DNA from: Bacillota bacterium
GTDB taxonomy: Bacteria > Bacillota > Clostridia > Oscillospirales > Ruminococcaceae
Direction of reading: 5' to 3'
DNA: 6,237 bases
Assembly (NCBI GenBank): GCA_023395695.1
Contig: JAEWYJ010000313.1
Span: forward strand, 1-6,237
Below, one piece after another: positions 1-4,918 of this stretch. Below the pieces are notes generated by a model. It saw only the letters and a program-made list of their open reading frames with translations. It did not search any database and was not told where the DNA came from. How positions within the stretch are numbered: the first letter of the stretch is position 1; every line of letters starts with the position of its first letter. A program made the translations under genes and the position numbers.

Positions 1-1256
1 CGTGCAACAATGTCGCCCGGCGTGCAGGTTTCTTTAAATACGGCTGAAACGTTTTTTAAAAGCTCATCTCCGGTGGCGTGCCCAAAAACGTCATTGGTAA
101 TTTTTAAGCCGTTTACATCCCCCATTATAACCGAAACAGGTGTATATTTGTTGTTGTTAAGCCGTTGCAGCTCGGTTTCTACAAAGCGTCGGTTAAAGAG
201 GCCGGTGAGGGCGTCATGATAGCTGAGGAACAGAATTTCGTCCTGATGCGCTTTTTCGGCGCGCACGTCACGAAAAACCATAACCACGCCAAAAATTTTC
301 CCCTCTTCGTTTTTAATGGGTGCGGCGCTGTCGGCTATCGAAATTTTTTCACCGTATCGGTTGATAATAATGGTGTGGTTGGCAAGCCCGATAATTTTAC
401 CGGTACTTAAAACCTTTTCTACCGGGCTTTCCACCGGTTCTTCGGTTTCTTCGTTTTGCAGAATAAAAATATCCGAAAAACAAACGCCCAGCGCCTCGTC
501 GTTACTGTAGCCTACAAGCTCCTGTGCCACCGTGTTCAGGGAGGTAATATTCCCCTCAACGTCGGTAGTGACCACACCGTCGCCGATGGATTTTAAAGTG
601 GTGTTCAATAATTCCTTTTCAAAAAAGAGATTTTTTTTATAGGTCTCCCGGTCGGTCACATCAAAGATAATTGAAAAAAGCTGCGGCGCTTCTTTGTTGC
701 CGATAGGACAGGAGTAAACCTCCACAATTCTTATTTCACCGCTGCAAAGCCGGTGCGGAAAGATAAAATGCTGCTTTTCCCGCTCATAGGCGGCTCTTCC
801 GTGACGCACAATTTCCTGCGCCGGCAGCACATTGATATGTTGTATGCTCATCTGCAGCAGCTGTGATTTTTCATAGCCGTAAAACTTGCAGGCGGAAGGG
901 TTGGCGTCTAAAATTCTCCCCGTCATCGGGTCGATAATCAGCATAGTGGCAATATGGTCGTCAAACATGGACTGCAGGCGCTGCAAAAGAACAAGATGAT
1001 TTTCTTCCAGCATTTTGTACTGGGTAATATCTTTTCTGGAAACGATTATATACTGATGCTCGGCCTCCTTGGCAATGGACAAGCTTGTTAAAAAATAATA
1101 GGTTTTGCCGCCAATTTCCAAGAGCTCTTCGTAAATTTGATTTGCATTTTGATTGACGGCTTGCAGATAGAAGGCGGCCAGCTTCTCCCCCTGCTTTTCC
1201 CCCCAGATTTCCACGGGCGTTTTACCGGCAATCATGTCGTTCTGGAAGCCCGTCAT
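1..1256 (-). CDS. PAS-PAS-PAS-GGDEF signalling protein, C-terminal part (cut by window edge, lies after an in-frame stop)
   Basis: This frame stays open from the TAA at 1275-1277 to the left edge of the window. Counting from the upstream start at 1766, it encodes the remainder of PAS2 (to about residue 250), PAS3 (about 265-385, with ILDANPSACKFYGY), PAS4 (about 387-505, with IGDGVVTTDVEGNI) and the first part of a GGDEF domain. The GGDEF part shows HDALTGLFNRR, the metal-binding Asp of MGDVNGLK (about 550) and NDVFGHATGDELL (His about 563). The window stops at GDIVA, just before the expected R-x-GGDEF motif, so catalytic competence cannot be judged. GGDEF domains make cyclic di-GMP from GTP, and PAS domains sense ligands or redox state. 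MGDVNGLK-type GGDEF domains are often followed by HD-GYP in Clostridia, so a further domain may lie outside. The first ATG after the stop (1254-1256) has no convincing ribosome binding site, so separate translation is doubtful. Confidence 0.8.
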   Translation of the reverse strand, partial: MTGFQNDMIAGKTPVEIWGEKQGEKLAAFYLQAVNQNANQIYEELLEIGGKTYYFLTSLSIAKEAEHQYIIVSRKDITQYKMLEENHLVLLQRLQSMFDDHIATMLIIDPMTGRILDANPSACKFYGYEKSQLLQMSIQHINVLPAQEIVRHGRAAYEREKQHFIFPHRLCSGEIRIVEVYSCPIGNKEAPQLFSIIFDVTDRETYKKNLFFEKELLNTTLKSIGDGVVTTDVEGNITSLNTVAQELVGYSNDEALGVCFSDIFILQNEETEEPVESPVEKVLSTGKIIGLANHTIIINRYGEKISIADSAAPIKNEEGKIFGVVMVFRDVRAEKAHQDEILFLSYHDALTGLFNRRFVETELQRLNNNKYTPVSVIMGDVNGLKITNDVFGHATGDELLKNVSAVFKETCTPGDIVA

Positions 1257-1274
1257 TTTTGCTTGTGCGGCGTT

Positions 1275-1277
1275 TTA
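1275..1277 (-). other. In-frame TAA interrupting PAS2 of the GGDEF protein
   Basis: Codon 164 of the PAS/GGDEF gene is TAA, between FYYIY and NAAQAKMTGF. Against the usual PAS pattern Y-[VIL]-N-x-A-x-x-x-x-G-[YF], the stop sits at the hydrophobic position before Asn. A single T-to-A change from TTA (Leu) would create it. The reading frame is not shifted and stays open for over 420 codons afterwards. TAA also ends several intact genes here, so a changed genetic code is unlikely. Confidence 0.8.
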
Positions 1278-1766
1278 ATAGATGTAATAAAAGTTCCCGT
1301 CAATATATTCGGCCATAAACATGCAGTCCTGCGCACCGTTAAACAGAAAATCCAAATCAATATTGCTGTTTTGGGCATTTTTTCTGCGCAGCAGGCTGCT
1401 CAAAATCTGACTTTCCGCGGTAATATCCTGAAGCTGCATGGCAAAGACGCCGTACTCAAGCAAAAATATCTCCAGCTTAAACCAACGGCGCATACTTTTG
1501 CAATAGACTGTTCTTGTTTCGGCGCAATGCCCGTCACCTAATGGGCCAAACAATCCGATGGGCTGTAAATCAAAATCGGCTAAAAACCCGCGTATACTTT
1601 TGTCGGCCATCGCATGGTCTGCAACGCTGAAAATAGACTCAAATGCAGGGTTTATATTGATAAAAGTGGTGTCAACAATATCCCCGTGTTCGTTATAAAC
1701 ATTTTTACAACATGCATACGCATAGGGTAAGGCATTAATATATTTTTGAGCATACGGTTGCGTCAT
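1275..1766 (-). CDS. PAS-domain N-terminal fragment of the interrupted GGDEF protein
   Basis: The fragment is 163 residues and starts at ATG 1764-1766, with the purine-rich site AAAGGGTGG six bases upstream. Residues about 12-115 form a PAS-like domain (INPAFESIF, then FAMQLQDITAESQIL, the usual PAS exit into a helix). From about residue 135 a second PAS domain begins (LDFLFNGAQDCMFMAEY) and is cut at NFYYIY by TAA. Immediately after the stop the same frame reads NAAQAKMTGF, the normal continuation of a PAS core, so this is a broken gene rather than a natural short protein. No membrane segment or signal peptide is visible; it would be cytoplasmic. By itself the fragment has no output domain, so any function is unlikely unless the stop is read through or is a sequencing error. 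Confidence 0.75.
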   Translation of the reverse strand: MTQPYAQKYINALPYAYACCKNVYNEHGDIVDTTFININPAFESIFSVADHAMADKSIRGFLADFDLQPIGLFGPLGDGHCAETRTVYCKSMRRWFKLEIFLLEYGVFAMQLQDITAESQILSSLLRRKNAQNSNIDLDFLFNGAQDCMFMAEYIDGNFYYIY

Positions 1767-1821
1767 CGCTGACCACCCTTTCTATCAGTTAAATAAATTT
1801 TCATTAAAAAGTACGCAAGAC

Positions 1822-1885
1822 GTTGCCTGTTTGGCAACATTTGGCTACAAATAACCATAAAACTGCTAATCCGACATATGTTGCC
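1822..1885 (-). repeat. Three related GGCAAC/GTTGCC elements in the PAS/GGDEF leader
   Basis: GTTGCC-TGTTT-GGCAAC (1822-1838) is a perfect 6-bp inverted repeat with a 5-base loop. A third copy of GTTGCC lies at 1880-1885, inside ATATG-TTGC-CATAT (minus strand: ATATG-GCAA-CATAT, a GNRA-type loop). In the minus-strand transcript the first GGCAAC could pair with the middle GTTGCC in competition with the downstream GGCAAC. These could be alternative RNA structures or repeated operator half-sites; the sequence does not decide. Confidence 0.4.
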
Positions 1886-1898
1886 ATATTTTTATTAA

Positions 1899-1927
1899 AT
1901 TATATCCTAAATTTTTCTGCTTGCCTA
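1899..1927 (-). promoter_or_regulatory. Probable sigma-A promoter of the PAS/GGDEF gene
   Basis: On the minus strand TAGGCA (-35, 1922-1927, 4 of 6 matches) is followed after 17 bases by a consensus TATAAT (-10, 1899-1904). Transcription would start near 1892, giving a leader of roughly 125 bases before the ATG at 1766. Confidence 0.55.
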
Positions 1928-1958
1928 CCGGGTAACATCAGAAAAATGTTTAAACCAT

Positions 1959-2004
1959 AAAAAAGGAGCAGGAATTCCCACGTGTGTGAGAATTCCTGCT
2001 CCTT
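1959..2004 (-). terminator. Rho-independent terminator of the desulfoferrodoxin gene
   Basis: AAGGAGCAGGAATTC (1963-1977) and its exact reverse complement (1990-2004) form a perfect 15-bp stem with a 12-base loop. Read on the minus strand the stem is followed by TTTTTT (1959-1964, partly overlapping the stem base). It lies 47 bases beyond the stop codon of the 2052-2420 gene. There is no T-run on the plus side, so it is directional. Confidence 0.92.
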
Positions 2005-2051
2005 AGCGGGCCGGCGCAGCATTAATGATACTGAGCCCTGCCATACTGCTT

Positions 2052-2420
2052 TTAGGCTTTCCACAGGCCGTGGAGATTGCAGTAAGCATAAACCTCCACA
2101 ACGGCATCGTCTGCGCAAAGCTCAAAACATACCTCGGGTTTTTCGCCGGGGTTCAAATATTTGAGCTGGGTGCCCTGCTTGGTCAGAATGCAGATCCACT
2201 CTATGTAGTGCGCTTCAATCATCGGGTGTTCAACAGAACCGACGCTGACAACAACCTTGGTGCCCTCGGTCTGAACCACGGGAACATGCTTTTCTTTGGA
2301 TGCGTCAACAACGCCGGGGATAATTTCCTTCATCTTTTCACCGCAACAAACAACCGGCGCGCCCGAAGCTTTCACATGGGTGATGATGTTGCCGCAATGG
2401 TCACACTTAAAAAATTTCAT
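2052..2420 (-). CDS. dfx: Desulfoferrodoxin / two-iron superoxide reductase
   Basis: This 122-residue cytoplasmic enzyme reduces superoxide to hydrogen peroxide without making oxygen, normally fed by rubredoxin, and is an oxygen-defence protein of anaerobes. The N-terminal desulforedoxin domain (residues 1-36) has the Fe(Cys)4 ligands C6, C9, C25 and C26 (CDHC and VCCG). The C-terminal superoxide-reductase domain carries the Fe(His)4(Cys) site: H45 in KEKHVP with the conserved Lys44, H65 in EHPM, H71 in HYIEW, C114 and H117 in YCNLHGLWKA. All ligands are present and the length is normal for the family. The start at 2420 is chosen over one 13 codons upstream because GAAGGAG lies ten bases before it and the family begins M-x-F-x-K-C. 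It is monocistronic: its own promoter upstream, a terminator downstream. Identification is very secure. Confidence 0.96.
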   Translation of the reverse strand: MKFFKCDHCGNIITHVKASGAPVVCCGEKMKEIIPGVVDASKEKHVPVVQTEGTKVVVSVGSVEHPMIEAHYIEWICILTKQGTQLKYLNPGEKPEVCFELCADDAVVEVYAYCNLHGLWKA

Positions 2421-2601
2421 TTTAGTCAGTCTCCTTCGTTTAATTATTATATCTGACAAATCCCAGACTTGCGCCTCGGACCTGTCCCAGATATTTCCGT
2501 TATATCCGACTGCTTGACCCTATTATCGTAAAGAACCGTTATGCCCTTTTTAAATAGTGCGATATACCGTCGGGTCATGACCGATATATCATAATGAATA
2601 C
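2421..2601 (-). promoter_or_regulatory. Long structured 5' leader of dfx
   Basis: If the 2608-2636 promoter is used, the transcript has an unusually long leader with several pairing options. GATATATCG (2582-2590) pairs with CGGTATATC (2561-2569) as a 9-bp stem with one wobble pair; its loop and flank hold the 10-bp palindrome GGTCATGACC (2573-2582). ATATCTG (2488-2494) pairs with CAGATAT (2449-2455). An overlapping GTCAG (2453-2457) can instead pair with CTGAC (2425-2429), which flanks the GAAGGAG ribosome binding site. The last two pairings exclude each other. I do not recognise a known riboswitch class. Part of the pattern may instead be DNA operator sites. Confidence 0.4.
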
Positions 2602-2607
2602 TATTTT

Positions 2608-2636
2608 ATATTATGTTAGCACGCTCTTTCTGTAAA
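2608..2636 (-). promoter_or_regulatory. Sigma-A promoter of dfx
   Basis: On the minus strand TTTACA (-35, 2631-2636, 5 of 6 matches) and TAATAT (-10, 2608-2613, 4 of 6) are separated by exactly 17 bases. Transcription would begin near 2601 and yield a leader of about 180 bases before the dfx ATG. A second TATAAT at 2446-2451, close to the gene, has no recognisable -35 element and is less likely. Confidence 0.6.
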
Positions 2637-2670
2637 ATGCAATAGGTTTGTGTAAATAAAATGCAGTTTG
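2631..2670. repeat. Imperfect tandem 20-base repeat at the dfx -35 region
   Basis: Two 20-base units abut: 2631-2650 and 2651-2670. Both begin TGTAAA, contain ATGCA and end GTTTG, with the inner spacing shifted by small gaps. The first TGTAAA is the complement of the dfx -35 box. Exact 20-base spacing, about two helical turns, would suit a regulator bound on one face, but the match may be chance in AT-rich DNA. Confidence 0.3.
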
Positions 2671-2952
2671 AATGTGTCTGCTGCTCTTTTTGACAATTGC
2701 AGCCCTATATGTCGGGCGTGTTATTCAAAGAGTTGCATATTAATAAAGGAGTCGGTGGGTGCTTGTTTTGCTTATGCTGCCCGGTCCCAGCGAGGAGTAG
2801 CAGGTGCAGGTATTCTGCTGCACCGGGGACAGGGCTTGCCCTTAAAGCGGTTTACCGTTGAATAAATTCAACAGTTGTGCTATCCTGCAAATATTAGCCG
2901 CCCGAGAGGCGTGTTTGCGGCAGGCCCGGCGGGCAATAAGGGAGGCTTTGGC
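2671..2952 (+). other. Gene-less upstream region of ecsC-like gene, with a stem-loop at 2779-2835
   Basis: No convincing gene is visible. The main structure is a two-part hairpin. The outer arms GCCCGGTCCC (2779-2788) and GGGACAGGGC (2826-2835) pair over 10 positions with one G/A mismatch. The inner arms GGTGCAG (2803-2809) and CTGCACC (2818-2824) pair perfectly around an 8-base loop. The 5' side has a 14-base internal loop, the 3' side a single base. Further GC-rich short stems occur at 2899-2935. There is no T-run, so this is not a simple terminator; it may be a structured leader of the downstream operon. No good promoter was found, since TTGACA at 2690-2695 lacks a -10 at the right distance. 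Confidence 0.4.
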
Positions 2953-3669
2953 ATGAATTTGTACGAAAAACATATTTACAGGCAGCTCGACGATTGGCAC
3001 AGGGATATTCTTAAAGAAGCCGGCATGCTTGAAAAAGTCTCTAAAAGCATACAAACCAAAGCGCAGCGCGCTATTCCCGCCAAAGTGCAAAGCGCGGTAA
3101 CTGTCGCTATTGAAAAAATGGTGCAAACCATCCTGTTCGGCTCCGGCTTGCTGACAATACAGGAGGATACCAGTGGGCTTTCGCTGGGCGAACGGGATTT
3201 TTTGGTCTCGGAGTGCTTTTGGCGCTATAAAAAGACGGCTGTCGCCCAAGGGGTGGGCCTTGGCGCCGGCGGCGTGCTGCTTGGCCTTGCCGACCTGCCA
3301 ACCTTGATGAGCATTAAAATAAAGTTCCTCTTTGATGCCGCCAAGCTTTACGGCTACGATACGCAGGATAAGCGTGAGCGGCTTTTTATGCTGTATATTT
3401 TCCAGCTTGCCTTTTCCGGCCGGGCGCATCGTTTGCAAACCTTCCATACCCTGGAGCAATGGGACAACCTGGACTGCAGCGCTATTGACTGGGAAAAGTT
3501 CCAGATGGAATACCGGGATTATATCGATATGGCCAAGCTGTTGCAGCTGCTGCCGCTCGTGGGCAGCGTGGCGGGCGGCACCGCAAATTACAGGTTAATG
3601 CAACGGCTAAAGGTCAATACAATGAATTGCTACCGTATGCGGATACTTGGCCGGCAGTGGGAAAAATAA
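2953..3669 (+). CDS. EcsC family protein
   Basis: A 238-residue protein resembling the EcsC family, named after the third gene of the Bacillus ecsABC operon; the biochemical function of the family is not established. The N-terminal third is charged and helical. Residues about 96-125 hold a Gly-rich hydrophobic stretch (GVGLGAGGVLLGLADLP) running into MSIKIKFLFDAAKLYGYD, the usual core of the family. Near 196-213 is a second such stretch (LLPLVGSVAGGTANYRLM), again as expected for the EcsC C-terminus. The length fits the family. The start at 2953 follows AAGGGAGG by seven bases; an ATG 26 codons upstream has no such site and would add a low-complexity extension. A CorA gene follows after 64 bases on the same strand with no terminator between, so the two probably form one transcript. 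The family call is fairly secure; the role is unknown. Confidence 0.82.
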   Translation: MNLYEKHIYRQLDDWHRDILKEAGMLEKVSKSIQTKAQRAIPAKVQSAVTVAIEKMVQTILFGSGLLTIQEDTSGLSLGERDFLVSECFWRYKKTAVAQGVGLGAGGVLLGLADLPTLMSIKIKFLFDAAKLYGYDTQDKRERLFMLYIFQLAFSGRAHRLQTFHTLEQWDNLDCSAIDWEKFQMEYRDYIDMAKLLQLLPLVGSVAGGTANYRLMQRLKVNTMNCYRMRILGRQWEK

Positions 3670-3685
3670 AGGGCGTACCGACAAA

Positions 3686-3700
3686 CGGCAGCTGCTGCCG
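3686..3700. repeat. Short perfect inverted repeat between ecsC-like gene and corA
   Basis: CGGCAGC-T-GCTGCCG is a perfect 7-base inverted repeat around one base, which in RNA would form a 6-bp stem with a 3-base loop. It lacks a T-run. It sits in the 64-base gap of the likely operon and could be an mRNA processing or stability stem, or chance. Confidence 0.35.
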
Positions 3701-3733
3701 GCGGAGCGGTCCATTGAAAGAAGGGGCATTTGT

Positions 3734-4573
3734 ATGCGAAAAATTTTGTACCACAACGCGTTGGATCAGCTGGTTCCGCATATAGACGAAATGGTTTTTG
3801 AGCGCATGATACCCGGTCAGACCAACAGGTTTGAAAGCTACGAAGGCACTAATCTGATTTCCTTTGACTGGCTCAATATTCAGGATATGTTTGCACCGCT
3901 GGAGCTCATTACCATTTGTCATACCAAAGAAGATCTGTTCTTCATCTGCGAGGGCGAGGCCTCCCGCCGTCTGGTGCAGCGGCTTGCCGCCGACGATATA
4001 CCTGAAGATACGCCCAACGAAAAGGTGCTTTACACTTTTTTCAATGGCCTGATCAAAGAAGATATTGCGTATATTGAAGCGCTGGAAGAAAACATAACGG
4101 ATACCGAAGATGCGCTGCTGACCACCTCCAAAAAAGAATGCGCCCATGAGATTATTGAATTCAGGCGGGAGCTTTTAAAGCTTAAACGGTACTATGAACA
4201 GCTTAACCAAATATTTGAGGAGCTTGTTGAAAACGAACGGGGGCTTATTGACAGAACCTATTTACGGTATTTTAAGGCGTTGGATAATCGCATTGATCGC
4301 TTGTTTTCGCATGTTCTGACGCTGAGAGACTACGTTACGCAGGTACGCGAGGCTTATCAGGCGCAGATAGACATTGAGCAGAACAGCCTGATGAAGGTTT
4401 TTACAGTGGTAACCGCCATATTTTTGCCGCTTACCCTCATTGTGGGCTGGTACGGTATGAACCTGAGGATGCCGGAATACGGCTGGCCCTACGGATATCT
4501 ACTGGTTATTTTTCTAAGCGTGGCGGTGGTGCTGTTCAGCTTTATCTTTTTTAAATATAAGCGCTGGGTTTGA
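3734..4573 (+). CDS. corA: CorA-family magnesium/divalent cation transporter
   Basis: A 279-residue inner-membrane channel-like transporter of Mg2+ or related cations (Co2+, Ni2+, Zn2+ in relatives). The cytoplasmic N-terminal domain occupies about 1-140. A long charged helical region follows (about 140-220, with EIIEFRRELLKLKRYYEQLNQ), the stalk helix of CorA. Two C-terminal membrane segments lie at about 221-241 and 254-272. The first ends in YGMN (GMN at 241-243) followed by LRMPEYGW, the family's selectivity-loop signature with the usual MPE. The protein is somewhat shorter than Escherichia-type CorA but complete. The start at 3734 has AAGGGG seven bases upstream; an in-frame ATG 29 codons earlier overlaps the previous gene and lacks a site. 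Transported ion cannot be told from sequence. A terminator follows 65 bases after the stop, closing the unit. Confidence 0.93.
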   Translation: MRKILYHNALDQLVPHIDEMVFERMIPGQTNRFESYEGTNLISFDWLNIQDMFAPLELITICHTKEDLFFICEGEASRRLVQRLAADDIPEDTPNEKVLYTFFNGLIKEDIAYIEALEENITDTEDALLTTSKKECAHEIIEFRRELLKLKRYYEQLNQIFEELVENERGLIDRTYLRYFKALDNRIDRLFSHVLTLRDYVTQVREAYQAQIDIEQNSLMKVFTVVTAIFLPLTLIVGWYGMNLRMPEYGWPYGYLLVIFLSVAVVLFSFIFFKYKRWV

Positions 4574-4638
4574 TGCGGCGCTTAATTTGGCTGACAGCTC
4601 CCCAGCGTGTGATTATGCTTATAGAAAGCGTTAATTTG

Positions 4639-4667
4639 AAAGCTTTGCCAATCGGCAGAGCTTTTTT
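4639..4667 (+). terminator. Rho-independent terminator after corA
   Basis: AAAGCTTTGCC (4639-4649) pairs with GGCAGAGCTTT, with one G-U wobble and the loop AATC (4650-4653), followed by a run of six T (4662-4667, partly in the stem). It ends the plus-strand ecsC-like/corA unit and insulates the next promoter, whose -35 box begins 21 bases later. Confidence 0.88.
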
Positions 4668-4687
4668 ATAGTAATTACAAAAATATA

Positions 4688-4716
4688 TTGACAATTGCGG
4701 TCAGAAGTGGTAACAT
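4688..4716 (+). promoter_or_regulatory. Strong sigma-A promoter of the Cys-rich peptide operon
   Basis: A perfect TTGACA (-35, 4688-4693) is followed after 17 bases by TAACAT (-10, 4711-4716). TGG stands directly before the -10, giving an extended -10 (TGn). Transcription would start near 4723, leaving a leader of about 50 bases before the small ORF. Confidence 0.8.
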
Positions 4717-4731
4717 CTGTTTCATATTAAT

Positions 4732-4757
4732 CATATAAATAATATATGTTTTATATG
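4732..4757 (+). repeat. AT-rich 8-bp inverted repeat in the leader of the Cys-rich peptide
   Basis: CATATAAA (4732-4739) and TTTATATG (4750-4757) are exact reverse complements around a 10-base AT spacer. The element lies just after the predicted transcription start and five bases before the GGGAGG ribosome binding site at 4762-4767. It could be an operator for a repressor or a weak 5' mRNA hairpin. Confidence 0.45.
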
Positions 4758-4774
4758 TAATGGGAGGTTGTTCT

Positions 4775-4867
4775 ATGAAAAACAAGTCAGCGATTACCTG
4801 CAAATTTGCTCGTGCCTATTGTTGTTGCTCCCGCTGTTGTACGCCGACTTGTCGAATGTGTTGTTAA
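4775..4867 (+). CDS. 30-residue cysteine-rich micropeptide, candidate leader peptide
   Basis: The ORF encodes 30 residues, from ATG 4775 to TAA 4865-4867, with the strong site GGGAGG seven bases before the start and a near-consensus promoter upstream. Nine residues are Cys: C9, C16, C17, C18, C21, C22, C26, C29 and C30, in the pattern C-x6-CCC-x2-CC-x3-C-x2-CC. Five Arg/Lys lie in the first 20 residues; there is no hydrophobic signal segment. Seven of the Cys codons are TGT. It is the first gene of a unit with a Zn-type methyltransferase (51 bases later) and an ABC transporter binding protein. The Cys18-Arg20 codons include TGCTCCC, complementary to the next gene's ribosome binding site, which favours a cysteine-sensing leader peptide. 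Alternatives are a metal-binding peptide or a modified-peptide precursor. I recognise no named family. Translation is likely; role is inference. Confidence 0.7.
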   Translation: MKNKSAITCKFARAYCCCSRCCTPTCRMCC

Positions 4868-4912
4868 TTTCAGTACGATTTAGCATCATAAAATTATAGA
4901 TAAAAGGGAGCA
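4826..4912 (+). promoter_or_regulatory. Candidate translational attenuator: leader codons complementary to methyltransferase ribosome binding site
   Basis: TGCTCCC (4826-4832, codons 18-20 of the Cys-rich ORF) is the exact complement of GGGAGCA (4906-4912), which contains the Shine-Dalgarno sequence of the gene starting at 4919. The seven pairs include five G-C, across a 73-base loop. A ribosome held at Cys codons 16-18 would cover the first strand and free the second. Pairing to the peptide's own GGGAGG is also possible but shorter. Confidence 0.4.
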
Positions 4913-4918
4913 CATACT

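Noticed and set aside
2446..2451. TATAAT close to dfx as an alternative -10 box
   Set aside because: There is no -35 element at 16-19 bases, and the promoter at 2608-2636 is much better. It cannot be fully excluded.
2025..2456. Plus-strand open frame of 143 codons
   Set aside because: It is antisense to dfx, whose iron ligands are all conserved.
2759..2800. 13-codon GTG ORF with AAAGGAG upstream
   Set aside because: The site and spacing are good, but the ORF is too short and featureless to list as a gene without conservation data. It is mentioned with the 2779-2835 hairpin.
2668..2865. Plus-strand frame of 65 codons starting at TTG
   Set aside because: It has no ribosome binding site, a weak start and no recognisable motif, and it crosses the GC-rich hairpin.
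2842..3459. Minus-strand open frame of 205 codons
   Set aside because: It lies antisense to the well-supported EcsC-family gene, has no family resemblance and no ribosome binding site.
3614..4147. Minus-strand open frame of 177 codons
   Set aside because: It is the shadow of the corA gene on the opposite strand; composition mirrors corA codons.
4562..4607. Inverted repeat CGCTGGG / CCCAGCG around the corA stop
   Set aside because: The 32-base loop and a clear terminator shortly after make a separate role unlikely.
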